From Streptomyces catenulae (lineage in GTDB: Bacteria; Actinomycetota; Actinomycetes; Streptomycetales; Streptomycetaceae), in the NCBI RefSeq assembly GCF_000718015.1, contig NZ_JODY01000002.1:310001-374000 (forward strand): a DNA stretch of 64,000 nucleotides. The letters run 5' to 3'. This document shows positions 7,821 through 16,103 of this stretch, piece after piece; within the stretch, counting starts at the first letter, position 1; each line of letters begins with the position of its first letter. The translations under genes were made by a program, and so were the position numbers. Under the pieces are notes generated by a model, which was not told the origin of the DNA, made no database searches, and was given only the letters and a program-made list of their open reading frames with translations.

Positions 7821-8933
7821 TCACCGCACGGGGCGGTGGCGCACCGCGTGGGCCCGCAGCTCCGCCCAGCTCCCGGGGTCCTCGAAGCCGAGCGCCCACA
7901 GCCCGGTGCCGCGGATGCGGTACCGGTCCAGCACCTCCTTGTGCGCCGCGACGCCGCGCGCGTCCTGGTACCAGACCTCGTGGTCGTGGCCGTCGCGCCG
8001 GTAGCGGAAGTGCGGGGTGCCGGAGGCGTCGTCGAAGCGGTACGCGGCGCCCGTGCTGCGGCGCAGCGCCTCCGCCTCCTTCCAGGTCCGGTGGGTGGCG
8101 CGGCCCCCGGCGGTCCGGTCCCAGTCCCAGCCGTAGCCGGGGAAGGCGACCTCGATCTTGTGCCGGGGGACGGTGGCGGTGGCCCGGCGCAGGAACGCGT
8201 CGTACCACTGCCGGGAGGAGAGCGGTCCCGGTGCGCCGCCGGACCAGTGCAGGTCGTAGCCCATGATGCGGAACCGGTCGGCGACCTTCCCCAACCGCCG
8301 GTAGTCGTACGCCGTACCGGAGTCGCCGGTCTGCGGCAGGACGGTGACGACGCACTGCTTGCCGAGGGCGTGCAGCCGGGCGCAGAGGTCGGCGGTGAGC
8401 GCGTTGTACCCGGTGGCGACGCGGGCGCGGTCGGCGGCGTCGCCGGTGAGCGCCATCCTCTCGTAGTCCAGGTCGATGCCGTCGTAGCCGTGGCCGCGCA
8501 CGGTCCGCAGCAGCGCCTCGACGTGTGCGGCGCGCCGCCGCCGGTCGAGCATCAGCCCCGCCATGTCCTTCGCGTCGAGCGTCTCGGTGACGGTCGGCAC
8601 CACCTTGATCCCGGCCTCCCGCAGCCCTTGGACGATGTCGCGGCGCCCGGCCCCCGGGTGGGCGGTGACGGTGCTGTCCCCGGTGGCCTCGTACCAGAAC
8701 GGGCTGACGGTGTGCAGCTGATCGGCGTGGCGCAGCGCGTCACGGTAGGCGGCGTCCACATCGCCCCAGTAGGGCAGCCAGGCGGAGGCGGTACGGGTCG
8801 GATCGTGACGGGTGTGCGCGGTGGTGGCGGGCGAGGCGGCGGCGAGCGGTCCGGCCAGTGCGGCCGCGGCGAGCAGCAGCGCGGTTCCGGTACGGGCCAG
8901 GAACGATGAGGGACGGTGCATGGTCCGAGCCAT
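7821..8933 (-). CDS. Secreted GH18-like glycoside hydrolase
   Basis: A 370-aa exported protein: signal peptide about residues 1-33, then a TIM-barrel-type domain with the GH18 signature GYDGIDLDYE (D151, D154, D156 and the proton donor E158). Conserved flanking strands are SAWLPYWGD near the N-terminus, IMGYDLHWSG in the middle and GTGLWALGFED near the end. The lack of chitin-binding modules and the WLPYW start resemble the peptidoglycan- or spore-type GH18 proteins (YdhD/SleL-like) more than true chitinases. ATG codons at 8933 and 8921 are both possible starts; neither has a strong Shine-Dalgarno. It is transcribed alone. Confidence 0.85.
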   Translation of the reverse strand: MARTMHRPSSFLARTGTALLLAAAALAGPLAAASPATTAHTRHDPTRTASAWLPYWGDVDAAYRDALRHADQLHTVSPFWYEATGDSTVTAHPGAGRRDIVQGLREAGIKVVPTVTETLDAKDMAGLMLDRRRRAAHVEALLRTVRGHGYDGIDLDYERMALTGDAADRARVATGYNALTADLCARLHALGKQCVVTVLPQTGDSGTAYDYRRLGKVADRFRIMGYDLHWSGGAPGPLSSRQWYDAFLRRATATVPRHKIEVAFPGYGWDWDRTAGGRATHRTWKEAEALRRSTGAAYRFDDASGTPHFRYRRDGHDHEVWYQDARGVAAHKEVLDRYRIRGTGLWALGFEDPGSWAELRAHAVRHRPVR

Positions 8934-9037
8934 GCCCGATGCCGGCGGGGACGTCCCACCCGGCTCCGCCGAACGGTGTCGGGCGGCGCGGGCGTACCGC
9001 CGTACGGGGCAGGCGCCGCCTCGGTGCTGTCGGCCCG

Positions 9038-9910
9038 TCAGCTCTCCAGGAGCACCTGGAGGCGGTGGGCCTGGCGCTCCGCCGTGCCGGGTGGGTTACG
9101 GGGGCGCGCCGGATCGTCGGCAGCGAGCAGGAAGAGCCAGACCAGGGCGAGCAGGCGGCGGCAGTCGGCGAGCCGGGCGGTCTCGGCCGGGGTCAGGGCG
9201 CAGGCGCGCAGCAGCGCGGGGACGTCGACGGGCTCCGCCACCCAGCCGCCCACATGCTCGGTGATCTCCGCGATCTCCCAGGCACGGTCGCTGCGCCCGG
9301 ACTCCTCGAAGTCGACGAGCCGCACCCGGTGTCCGTCCCCGAGGTAGTTGGCGGCGTTGCCGTCGCCGGGGCCGAAGCAGGGCGTGACGCCGGATGGCGG
9401 GGCGTCCCCGGTGACGCCGGGCGGCGCGCCCGCGAGCCAGGCGCGGCCCGCGTCGAGCGCGCGGCGCACCACGGGCGGGCGCGGCCGGTCCGCCGGCCGC
9501 GCGTACCAGCGCCTCAGCCGCTCCGTCACCGCCCGTTGGTGGCCGGGCCGCAGTGGCATCGCGGCCAGCTCCGGCGGCGGGAGGGCGGTGTGCACGGTCC
9601 GCAGGGCCGCGGCCCAGGCGTGCAGCTCCGGTGCGCCCAGCGGGCGGCCGCGGAGGGGGGTGCCGGGCAGGCGGCTCATGGTCAGCGCACCGGGCCGGGA
9701 CGCGCCGTGCTCCAGGAGCACCGGGGCGATCCCCGGGGCATGGACCGCGAGCAGCCGCAGGGCACGCACCTCCCGTGCCCGGGCGGCGGCGTGCCCCGGG
9801 CGGTACGTCTTGACGACCCGGTCGGGGAGGAGCACCACCCGGTGCGTGCTCCACGGAACGGCCTCCGCGCCCGCCCCGCCCTCCCCCGCCGTGTCCGCGT
9901 CACCTCTCAC
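9038..9910 (-). CDS. APH/choline-kinase-fold small-molecule kinase
   Basis: A 290-aa protein of the aminoglycoside phosphotransferase fold. An N-lobe Lys-containing strand (DRVVKTYRPG) is followed by the catalytic loop CFGPGDGNAANYL and the metal-binding LVDFEESGRSDRAWEIAEI. The usual catalytic-loop HGD is PGD here: Asp and the downstream Asn are kept but the His is Pro. The GTG start overlaps the stop of the upstream HAD gene by 4 bases, so the two are coupled. The substrate is not evident; the family phosphorylates aminoglycosides, macrolides, sugars, homoserine, choline or nucleosides. Linkage to a phosphatase and an HxlR regulator suggests a small-molecule phosphorylation module rather than clinical-type resistance. 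Confidence 0.8.
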   Translation of the reverse strand: MRGDADTAGEGGAGAEAVPWSTHRVVLLPDRVVKTYRPGHAAARAREVRALRLLAVHAPGIAPVLLEHGASRPGALTMSRLPGTPLRGRPLGAPELHAWAAALRTVHTALPPPELAAMPLRPGHQRAVTERLRRWYARPADRPRPPVVRRALDAGRAWLAGAPPGVTGDAPPSGVTPCFGPGDGNAANYLGDGHRVRLVDFEESGRSDRAWEIAEITEHVGGWVAEPVDVPALLRACALTPAETARLADCRRLLALVWLFLLAADDPARPRNPPGTAERQAHRLQVLLES

Positions 9911-10389
9911 GTCCGTCCCTCCCGTTCCTGTGCGTCGCGGAGGGCTGCCGACGGGGTGGCCCAGTCGGCCCGGACGACGCGGAAGCCGTCGCGGGTGGCC
10001 GCCTCGCAGACGAGGGCGTCGTCGTCGACGAGATGGCGGACCTCCCGGCCACGGGCGAGGCGGCGGAGCAGATCGAGTTTGGCGTGGCGGGCCGGGCGGC
10101 GGTCGTCGTTCGCGCGCATCCGGAGCGTGCCCTCGGGCAACCCGTGGGCGGCGAGCCAGTCGAGGGTGGGGCGGCGGTAACTCTCGGGGCGGCCGGTGAG
10201 GTAGGCGATCTCGCAGTCCCGGGCGTCGGCCAGGACCAGCGCGACGCCCTCGGCGAGCGGTGGGTCCTCGGGTGCGGCGGCGAAGAACGCGGCCCAGTCG
10301 CGCGGGCGCCGGTCGAGGAAGTGCCGGCGGTGCCCGGTGTCGGCGAGCGTGCCGTCCAGGTCGAAGACGGCCAGCGGACGCCGCGTCAT
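9907..10389 (-). CDS. HAD-superfamily phosphatase, PNK-phosphatase-like
   Basis: A 160-aa single-domain HAD hydrolase. Motif I is FDLDGTLADT with nucleophile D10 and acid/base D12, motif II is the Thr in AYLTGRPE, and motif III/IV is represented by the Lys in HAKLDLLRRL and VDDDALV. The compact form, with TGRPESYRRPTLDWL, matches the phosphatase domain found in polynucleotide kinase and related small phosphatases. It overlaps the HxlR gene upstream and the kinase gene downstream by 4 bases each (ATGA, GTGA), so all three are made from one transcript in close ratio. It may remove a phosphate added by the coupled kinase, or act on a shared substrate; both are inference. Confidence 0.82.
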   Translation of the reverse strand: MTRRPLAVFDLDGTLADTGHRRHFLDRRPRDWAAFFAAAPEDPPLAEGVALVLADARDCEIAYLTGRPESYRRPTLDWLAAHGLPEGTLRMRANDDRRPARHAKLDLLRRLARGREVRHLVDDDALVCEAATRDGFRVVRADWATPSAALRDAQEREGRT

Positions 10390-11063
10390 GGCGTACCGCC
10401 CGCTCCCCGCGCCCCCGCGGACACCGCGTCGGCCTCCCCCGCCGGGGTGACCGCGATCCGGCCGGACTCCAGTGCCTGGCTGAGGGAGACCTGGTCGTAG
10501 GCGACGTCGACGCAGGTGGCGGTGGACATCCGGAGGCTGACATCGGGCTCCGGGGCCGGGCCGTCGCCGTAGACCGGGGTGTCGCCGCCGAGCGTGACAT
10601 GGAAGGTGCCCTCGTCCAGGACGACGTCGAGGACGCCGATGCCGGGCGCGGCGGGGGTCGCCGGATCGCCGGAGAAGTGGGCGGCGAGACGGGTGAGGAG
10701 CGGGACGGCGAACCAGTGGGCGCGCACCGCGTCGGTGGGGCGGGGGTCGCCCAGGGCGGGGGCGCCCCAGTCGGCGAGGGCGGTGAGGACCGGCAGCAGC
10801 TCCCGGCCGCGCGGGGTGAGTTCGTAGACGAAGGCGGCGCCCGGCGGGGCGAGGCGGCGGCGGGTGGCCAGCCCCTCGCGCTCCATGTCCTTGAGGCGGG
10901 AGGCGAGCATGTCGGTGCTGACGCCCGGGAGGTCGGTGTGGAGGTCGGTGTAGCGGCGGGCTCCGCCCAGCAGTTCGCGGACGATGAGGAGCGTCCAGCG
11001 GTCGCCGACGGCATCGAGGGCGCGGGCGACGGCGCAGTACTGGTCATAACTTCGGCGCGACAT
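10386..11063 (-). CDS. HxlR-family transcriptional regulator
   Basis: A 225-aa regulator. Residues about 1-105 form an HxlR winged helix (YCAVARALDAVGDRWTLLIV... GVSTDMLASRLKDMEREG... YELTPRGRELLPVL). The C-terminal half (about 120-215) looks like the sterol-carrier/ligand-binding extension found in larger HxlR proteins and could sense a small molecule. The ATG at 11063 has GGAG 6-7 bases upstream. It leads the three-gene operon with the HAD phosphatase and kinase and diverges from the aminotransferase gene. Two perfect 15-bp palindromes in the shared gap are candidate binding sites, so autoregulation and control of the divergent gene are likely. Confidence 0.88.
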   Translation of the reverse strand: MSRRSYDQYCAVARALDAVGDRWTLLIVRELLGGARRYTDLHTDLPGVSTDMLASRLKDMEREGLATRRRLAPPGAAFVYELTPRGRELLPVLTALADWGAPALGDPRPTDAVRAHWFAVPLLTRLAAHFSGDPATPAAPGIGVLDVVLDEGTFHVTLGGDTPVYGDGPAPEPDVSLRMSTATCVDVAYDQVSLSQALESGRIAVTPAGEADAVSAGARGAGGTP

Positions 11064-11086
11064 GGCTCCAGCATAGACATATGGTT

Positions 11087-11101
11087 GGACTTTCCAAGTC
11101 C
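11087..11101. promoter_or_regulatory. Palindrome 1 in the HxlR/aminotransferase intergenic region
   Basis: GGACTT-TCC-AAGTCC is a perfect 6-bp dyad with a 3-nt centre, 24 bp from the HxlR start. Its centre is 18 bp from that of the next palindrome. Likely an operator of the HxlR protein. Confidence 0.55.
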
Positions 11102-11104
11102 GGG

Positions 11105-11119
11105 CTTGGTAAAACCAAG
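11105..11119. promoter_or_regulatory. Palindrome 2 in the HxlR/aminotransferase intergenic region
   Basis: CTTGGT-AAA-ACCAAG is a perfect 6-bp dyad with the same 6-3-6 layout as its neighbour and an AT-rich centre that stands out in this GC-rich DNA. The two sites share ACTT/CTTGG-like half-sites. Likely bound by the HxlR regulator. Confidence 0.55.
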
Positions 11120-11256
11120 TACGGTGAGGAAACCGGGGTTCCGCCGCACCGCGCGGCGGCCACGGACCGGTCGGCACGGCGCGCGGGCGGGCACCGCCCA
11201 CCACACGCCCCGGCCACGTCCCGCGGCCCGGCGAACGACGAAGGGGAGGCCGCCGT

Positions 11257-12468
11257 ATGCAGTTCAAGCAGTCCAGCAAGATGGCCGACGTCTGCTACGA
11301 GATCCGGGGTCCGGTGATCGAGCAGGCCGACGCGCTGGAGGAGGCCGGGCACAGCGTGCTGCGGCTGAACACCGGAAATCCCGCGCTCTTCGGCTTCGAG
11401 GCGCCCGAGGAGATCCTCCAGGACGTCATCCGCAACCTCTCCCGGGCCCACGGCTACACCGAGTCCCGCGGCATCCTCGCGGCGCGCCGCGCGGTCGCGC
11501 AGCACTATCAGGGCCGCGGGCTGCCCGAGGTCGGCGTCGACGACGTCTACCTCGGCAACGGCGTCTCCGAGCTGGTCTCCATGGCCGTCACCGCACTGCT
11601 CGACGACGGCGACGAAGTCCTCATCCCGGCCCCCGACTTCCCGCTGTGGACGGCGGCGACGACGCTGGCCGGGGGCAAGGCGGTGCACTACCTCTGCGAC
11701 GAGTCGGCGGACTGGCTGCCGGATCTGGACGACCTCGCCTCGAAGATCACCGACCGCACCCGCGCGCTGGTCATCATCAACCCCAACAACCCCACCGGCG
11801 CCGTCTACCCCCGCGAGCTGCTGGAGGGCATGCTCGACCTCGCCCGCCGCCATCAGCTGCTGGTCCTCGCCGACGAGATCTACGACCGGATCCTCTACGA
11901 CGACGAGATCCACCACCACGCCGCCGCGCTCGCCCCCGACCTGGTGTGTCTGACCTTCAGCGGACTGTCCAAGGCGTACCGCGTCGCGGGCTTCCGCTCC
12001 GGCTGGCTGGTCGTCTCGGGCCCGCAGCAGCACGCCGCCGACTACCTGGAGGGCCTGGGCACCCTCGCCTCCATGCGGCTGTGCCCCAACGCCCCCGCGC
12101 AGTACGCCGTCCAGGCGGCGCTGGGCGGTCGGCAGAGCATCCAGGACCTGGTGCTGCCCGGTGGCCGCCTCCGGGCGCAGCGGGACGTGGCGTGGGAGCG
12201 GCTGAACGAGATCCCGGGCGTCTCCTGCGTCAAGCCCCGGGGCGCGCTCTACGCCTTCCCCCGGCTGGATCCCAAGGTGTACCCGATCCACGACGACGAG
12301 AAGTTCGTCCTCGATCTGCTGCTGCGGGAGAAGATCCAGGTCGTCCAGGGCACCGGCTTCAACTGGCCGCGCCCGGACCACTTCCGGATCCTCACCCTCC
12401 CGCACGCCGACGACCTGGACGCCGCCATCCGCCGCATCGGCCGCTTCCTCGGCGGCTACCGCCAGTGA
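11257..12468 (+). CDS. alaA: PLP-dependent aminotransferase, AlaA type
   Basis: A 403-aa class I/II fold-type I aminotransferase. It contains the AlaA-like opening VLRLNTGNPALFGFEAPEEI, the substrate-loop Asn in IINPNNPTG (175-181), the PLP-contacting D206 and Y209 in LADEIYDRILYDD, and the Schiff-base Lys239 in FSGLSKAYRVAGFRSGW. This pattern matches the glutamate-pyruvate aminotransferases typified by E. coli AlaA, which make alanine from pyruvate. The ATG at 11257 follows GGGGAGG. A hairpin lies just past the stop. The gene sits between an HxlR operon and the ergothioneine genes; because ergothioneine synthesis needs a PLP C-S lyase (EgtE) not otherwise seen here, a link is worth a test, but sequence points to an aminotransferase. 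Confidence 0.88.
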   Translation: MQFKQSSKMADVCYEIRGPVIEQADALEEAGHSVLRLNTGNPALFGFEAPEEILQDVIRNLSRAHGYTESRGILAARRAVAQHYQGRGLPEVGVDDVYLGNGVSELVSMAVTALLDDGDEVLIPAPDFPLWTAATTLAGGKAVHYLCDESADWLPDLDDLASKITDRTRALVIINPNNPTGAVYPRELLEGMLDLARRHQLLVLADEIYDRILYDDEIHHHAAALAPDLVCLTFSGLSKAYRVAGFRSGWLVVSGPQQHAADYLEGLGTLASMRLCPNAPAQYAVQAALGGRQSIQDLVLPGGRLRAQRDVAWERLNEIPGVSCVKPRGALYAFPRLDPKVYPIHDDEKFVLDLLLREKIQVVQGTGFNWPRPDHFRILTLPHADDLDAAIRRIGRFLGGYRQ

Positions 12469-12487
12469 CCGGCCGCCGGGCACGGCA

Positions 12488-12509
12488 CCCGGGGGCCGCC
12501 GCCCCCGGG
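12488..12509. terminator. Terminator after the aminotransferase gene
   Basis: CCCGGGGGC (12488-12496) pairs perfectly with GCCCCCGGG (12501-12509) around a 4-nt loop, 20 bp past the stop codon. It separates the aminotransferase from the ergothioneine operon. Confidence 0.65.
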
Positions 12510-12631
12510 CCCGCCACCACGCCACCTCACCCGGACGGCCGTACCGACCGGGGGTACCCTGCGCCCCCGCCCTGCCGCGCGGCCCCGGCCCAGCGCCCGC
12601 CGACCGCCGCCCGCGGGGGCGCGAAGCCCCC

Positions 12632-12660
12632 TTGAGCGCACGCGCCACAGCGGCTTAGGT
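12632..12660 (+). promoter_or_regulatory. Candidate promoter of the egt operon
   Basis: TTGAGC at 12632-12637 and TTAGGT at 12655-12660 are separated by 17 bp, matching the spacing of vegetative (HrdB-type) promoters. The box lies 44 bp upstream of the egtA start, and no better pair is seen in the gap. Confidence 0.4.
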
Positions 12661-12703
12661 GGAGGGCGGCAGCCCAGCCGCCCCCGGAGGGGAGAGGGAA
12701 GCG

Positions 12704-13999
12704 ATGCCCGTACGACCCGCGGTCAGCGAAGCCGAACTCGAAGCCCATCTGCGCGGAATCTGTTTCAAGACCGGTCCGCCCCGCCGGATCGGCGTCGAGA
12801 TCGAGTGGCTGGTCCACGACGCCCGCGCCCCCCGAAGCCCCGTCGCACCGTCCCGACTGCACACCGCCGCCGACGCGTTGCGGCAGCTCCCCCTCGCGTC
12901 CCGGCTCACCTTCGAGCCGGGCGGTCAGCTGGAGCTCAGCTCGCCGCCCTCGGCGTCCTTGATGTCCTGCATCGAGACGGTCGCCGCCGATCTCGCCCTG
13001 GTCCGGCCCGTCGTCCGGGCCCACGGTCTCGGCCTCGCCGGTCACGGCCACAACCCCTGGCACGCCCCCAGCCGGGTCCTCGTCGAGCCCCGGTACGACG
13101 CGATGGAGGCGTACTTCGACCGCTGGGGTCCGGCGGGCCGCTCCATGATGTGCGCCACCGCCTCGGTGCAGGTCTGCCTGGACGCCGGTCACGAGGAGCC
13201 CGGGCCGCTGGGCCTGGGCCGCCGCTGGCTGCTGGCCCATCTGCTGGGCGCCGTCCTGGCCGCCGCGTTCGCCAACTCCCCCACCAGCGAGGGCTGTCCC
13301 ACCGGCTACCGCACCACCCGGCAGCTCGTCTGGTCCCGGCTCGACCCGGGGCGCACCCTCGCCCCGCCGCCGGACGACGACCCGCGCGCCGCCTGGGCCC
13401 GGTACGTCCTCGACGCCCCGGTGATGTGCATCCGCGGCCCGGACGGCCCCTGGGACGCCCCCGAGGACCTCACCTTCCGCAACTGGGTCCGCGGCGCCGC
13501 GCCCCGGCCACCGACCCGGGAGGATCTCGACTACCACGTCACCACGCTCTTCCCACCGGTGCGCCCGCGCGGCCATCTGGAGCTGCGGATGATCGACGCG
13601 CAGCCCGGGGAGCGCGGCTGGGTGGTCCCGCTGGCCGTCACCACCGCGCTCTTCGACGACCCCGAGGCCACCGAGCGCGCCTACCGCGCGGTCAAGCCCC
13701 TGGCGGAGACCGCCGGCGCCCGGCCCGCGCCCCGTAACCCGCTGTGGCGCCGGGCGGCGCGCGCCGCGCTGACCGACCCGGAGCTGCACGCCGCCGCGCT
13801 GACCTGCTTCGACGCGGCGCGCGAGGCGCTGCCCCGGCTGGGCGCCGGGCCCGAGGTGCTGGCCGCCGTCGAGGCGTTCACCGCGCGCTACGTCGCCCGT
13901 GGCCGCTGCCCCGCCGACGACCATCTCGACGCCCTGGACGACCTGGCCGCCGCGGGCCCGCCCGAGGCCGGTTCCGCTCCCGGTAAGGAGAGCCCGTGA
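12704..13999 (+). CDS. egtA: Glutamate-cysteine ligase EgtA (ergothioneine)
   Basis: A 431-aa ligase of the GCS2/EgtA family that joins Glu and Cys with ATP to give gamma-glutamylcysteine, the sulfur donor for EgtB. The catalytic acidic motif RRIGVEIEWLVHD (about 27-39) and the active-site segment LTFEPGGQLELSSPP are clear, as are GHGHNPWHAPSR, MMCATASVQVCLDAG and ANSPTSEGCPTGYRTTR. The ATG at 12704 follows a GGAGGGGAGAGGGAAG purine-rich Shine-Dalgarno. The stop overlaps the egtB start by 4 bases (GTGA). Assignment is secured by the gene order egtA-B-C-D. Confidence 0.95.
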   Translation: MPVRPAVSEAELEAHLRGICFKTGPPRRIGVEIEWLVHDARAPRSPVAPSRLHTAADALRQLPLASRLTFEPGGQLELSSPPSASLMSCIETVAADLALVRPVVRAHGLGLAGHGHNPWHAPSRVLVEPRYDAMEAYFDRWGPAGRSMMCATASVQVCLDAGHEEPGPLGLGRRWLLAHLLGAVLAAAFANSPTSEGCPTGYRTTRQLVWSRLDPGRTLAPPPDDDPRAAWARYVLDAPVMCIRGPDGPWDAPEDLTFRNWVRGAAPRPPTREDLDYHVTTLFPPVRPRGHLELRMIDAQPGERGWVVPLAVTTALFDDPEATERAYRAVKPLAETAGARPAPRNPLWRRAARAALTDPELHAAALTCFDAAREALPRLGAGPEVLAAVEAFTARYVARGRCPADDHLDALDDLAAAGPPEAGSAPGKESP

Positions 14000-15312
14000 C
14001 CCACGATCCCGAGGCGCTGCGGACCCGCGCGGCCACCGCGCTGCTCGCCGCCCGCGACCGCACCCATCTGCTGACCGGCTGTGTCGAGGAGCCCGATCTC
14101 CTCGCCCAGCACTCCCCGTTGATGTCGCCGCTGGTCTGGGATCTGGCGCACATCGGCAATCAGGAGGAGCAGTGGCTGCTGCGCACCGTCGGTGGCCGCG
14201 ACGCCCTCCGCCCGGAGCTGGACTCCGTCTACGACGCGTTCGCCCACCCCCGCGCCAGCCGCCCGTTCCTGCCGTTGCTGGGCCCCGCCGAGGCGCACGG
14301 CTATGTCGCCGAGGTCCGTGGCCGGGTCCTGGACATCCTGGAGGGCGCCGCGCTGCACGGCGCTCCGCTGCTGGACGCCGGTTTCGCGTTCGGCATGATC
14401 GCCCAGCACGAGCAGCAGCACGACGAGACGATGCTCATCACCCACCAGCTGCGCCGTGGCCCGGCCGTCCTCACCGCGCCGGAGCCCCCGGACCCCACCG
14501 GCGGCCCGCTCCCCGCCGAGGTGCTCGTCCCCGGCGGCCCGTTCACGATGGGCACCTCCACCGAGCCGTGGGCGCTGGACAACGAACGGCCCGCGCACCC
14601 CCGCACCGTCGCCCCGTTCCACCTCGACACCGCGCCCGTCAGCAACGCCGCCTATCTGCGTTTCATCGAGGACGGCGGCTACGACGAGCCGCGCTGGTGG
14701 GCCGCCGAGGGCTGGGCGCAGATCCGCGAACACGGCCTGCGCGCCCCGCTGTTCTGGCGGCGCGAGGGCCCCGGCTGGGTCCGCCGCCGCTTCGGCGTCA
14801 CCGAGGAGGTCCCGCCCGACGAGCCGGTGCTGCACGTCAGCTGGTACGAGGCGGACGCCTATGCGCGCTGGGCGGGGCGGCGGCTGCCGACCGAGGCGGA
14901 GTGGGAGAAGGCCGCCCGCCACGACCCGGCGACCGGCCGCTCCCGCCGGTATCCGTGGGGCGACGCCGACCCGGAGCCCGGCCACGCCAACCTCGGCCAG
15001 CGGCATCTGCGGCCCGCCCGGGTCGGCAGCTACCCCGAGGGCCGTTCGCCGCTGGGCGTCGGGCAGTTGATCGGCGATGTGTGGGAGTGGACCGCCGACG
15101 ACTTCCTGCCGTACCCGGGGTTCGCCGCCTTTCCGTACCGGGAGTACTCCGAGGTGTTCTTCGGCGGGGCGTACAAGGTGCTGCGGGGCGGGTCGTTCGC
15201 CGTCGACCCGGTGGCGTGCCGGGGGACGTTCCGCAACTGGGACCTCCCGGTGCGGCGGCAGATCTTCGCCGGGTTCCGTACCGCCCGCGACGCCGCCCCG
15301 GGTGCCGTATGA
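13996..15312 (+). CDS. egtB: Hercynine oxygenase / sulfoxide synthase EgtB
   Basis: A 438-aa non-haem iron enzyme that oxidatively couples gamma-glutamylcysteine to hercynine. The N-terminal DinB-like helical half supplies the iron ligands: His52 in DLAHIGNQEEQW and His138/His142 in AQHEQQHDETM, the three-His facial triad of EgtB. The C-terminal half is a formylglycine-generating-enzyme/sulfatase-modifying fold (VPGGPFTMGT, LPTEAEWEKAARHDP, RVGSYPEGRSPLGV, WEWTADDF, VLRGGSFAVDP). The GTG start sits inside the egtA stop, so the two are translationally coupled. Length and domain order are normal for the family. Confidence 0.96.
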   Translation: MTHDPEALRTRAATALLAARDRTHLLTGCVEEPDLLAQHSPLMSPLVWDLAHIGNQEEQWLLRTVGGRDALRPELDSVYDAFAHPRASRPFLPLLGPAEAHGYVAEVRGRVLDILEGAALHGAPLLDAGFAFGMIAQHEQQHDETMLITHQLRRGPAVLTAPEPPDPTGGPLPAEVLVPGGPFTMGTSTEPWALDNERPAHPRTVAPFHLDTAPVSNAAYLRFIEDGGYDEPRWWAAEGWAQIREHGLRAPLFWRREGPGWVRRRFGVTEEVPPDEPVLHVSWYEADAYARWAGRRLPTEAEWEKAARHDPATGRSRRYPWGDADPEPGHANLGQRHLRPARVGSYPEGRSPLGVGQLIGDVWEWTADDFLPYPGFAAFPYREYSEVFFGGAYKVLRGGSFAVDPVACRGTFRNWDLPVRRQIFAGFRTARDAAPGAV

Positions 15313-15347
15313 GGCGCCCGGGGCCGGTACGGGGAGGGTGGTGAGCG

Positions 15348-16103
15348 ATGTGCCGTCACCTCGCCTATCTGGGACCGCCGGTGCCGGTGCGGCAGATCGT
15401 CCTGGATCCGCCGCACGGTCTCTACCGCCAGTCGTGGGCCCCCCGTCACCAGCGGTACGGCACGGTCAACGCCGACGGTTTCGGCGTCGGCTGGTACGCG
15501 CCGGGCGACCCCGAACCAGCCCGCTACCGCCGTGCCGGGCCGATCTGGGCCGACGAGTGTCTGCCCGGCATCGCCCGGGTGGTCCGCACCGGCGCGCTGC
15601 TGGCCGCGGTGCGGGACGCCACCGAGGCGGGCGCCGACGCCGAGGCGGCAGCCGCGCCGTACACCGGCGACGGGCACCTCTTCAGCCACAACGGCGCGGT
15701 CCGCGGCTGGCCGGAGGCGCTGGCACCGCTCACCGCCGCACTGCCGCCCGCCGATCTGCTGCGGCTGGCGGCCCGCTGCGACGCCGCGTTCTGCTGGGCC
15801 CTCATCCGCAACCGGCTCGCCCGGGGCGACGACATGGGGCAGGCGCTGGCGCACACGGTCGAGGCGGTCGCCGAGGCGGCGCCCGGCTCGCGGCTGACGT
15901 TCCTGATGACCGACGGTGCCGCCATCGCCGCCACCGCCTGGGGCGACACCCTCTTCCATCTGTCGATCCCGGGCGGCGGCACCGTCGTCGCCTCCGAGCC
16001 GTACGACGACTCCCCCCACTGGACCGAGGTGCCCGACGCCACCCTGCTGCGGGCCACCCGCGACGGCGTCCACCTCACCCCCCTAGAGGAGCGCACCCCG
16101 TGA
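15348..16103 (+). CDS. egtC: Gamma-glutamyl hercynylcysteine sulfoxide hydrolase EgtC
   Basis: A 251-aa class II (Ntn-type) glutamine-amidotransferase-fold protein. After Met removal the nucleophile is Cys2 (MCRHLAYLG). The segments GTVNADGFGVGWYAPG and HLFSHNGAVRGW are the conserved parts of the active site. In ergothioneine synthesis it removes the gamma-glutamyl group from the EgtB product. It starts 35 bp after egtB with GGGAGGGTGG as Shine-Dalgarno, and its stop overlaps the GTG of egtD by 4 bases. Confidence 0.95.
   Translation: MCRHLAYLGPPVPVRQIVLDPPHGLYRQSWAPRHQRYGTVNADGFGVGWYAPGDPEPARYRRAGPIWADECLPGIARVVRTGALLAAVRDATEAGADAEAAAAPYTGDGHLFSHNGAVRGWPEALAPLTAALPPADLLRLAARCDAAFCWALIRNRLARGDDMGQALAHTVEAVAEAAPGSRLTFLMTDGAAIAATAWGDTLFHLSIPGGGTVVASEPYDDSPHWTEVPDATLLRATRDGVHLTPLEERTP

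Noticed and set aside
9038..9910. Calling the APH-like gene an antibiotic-resistance determinant
   Set aside because: The fold is right, but the catalytic-loop His is Pro, and it is locked to a phosphatase and an HxlR regulator; nothing shows an antibiotic substrate.
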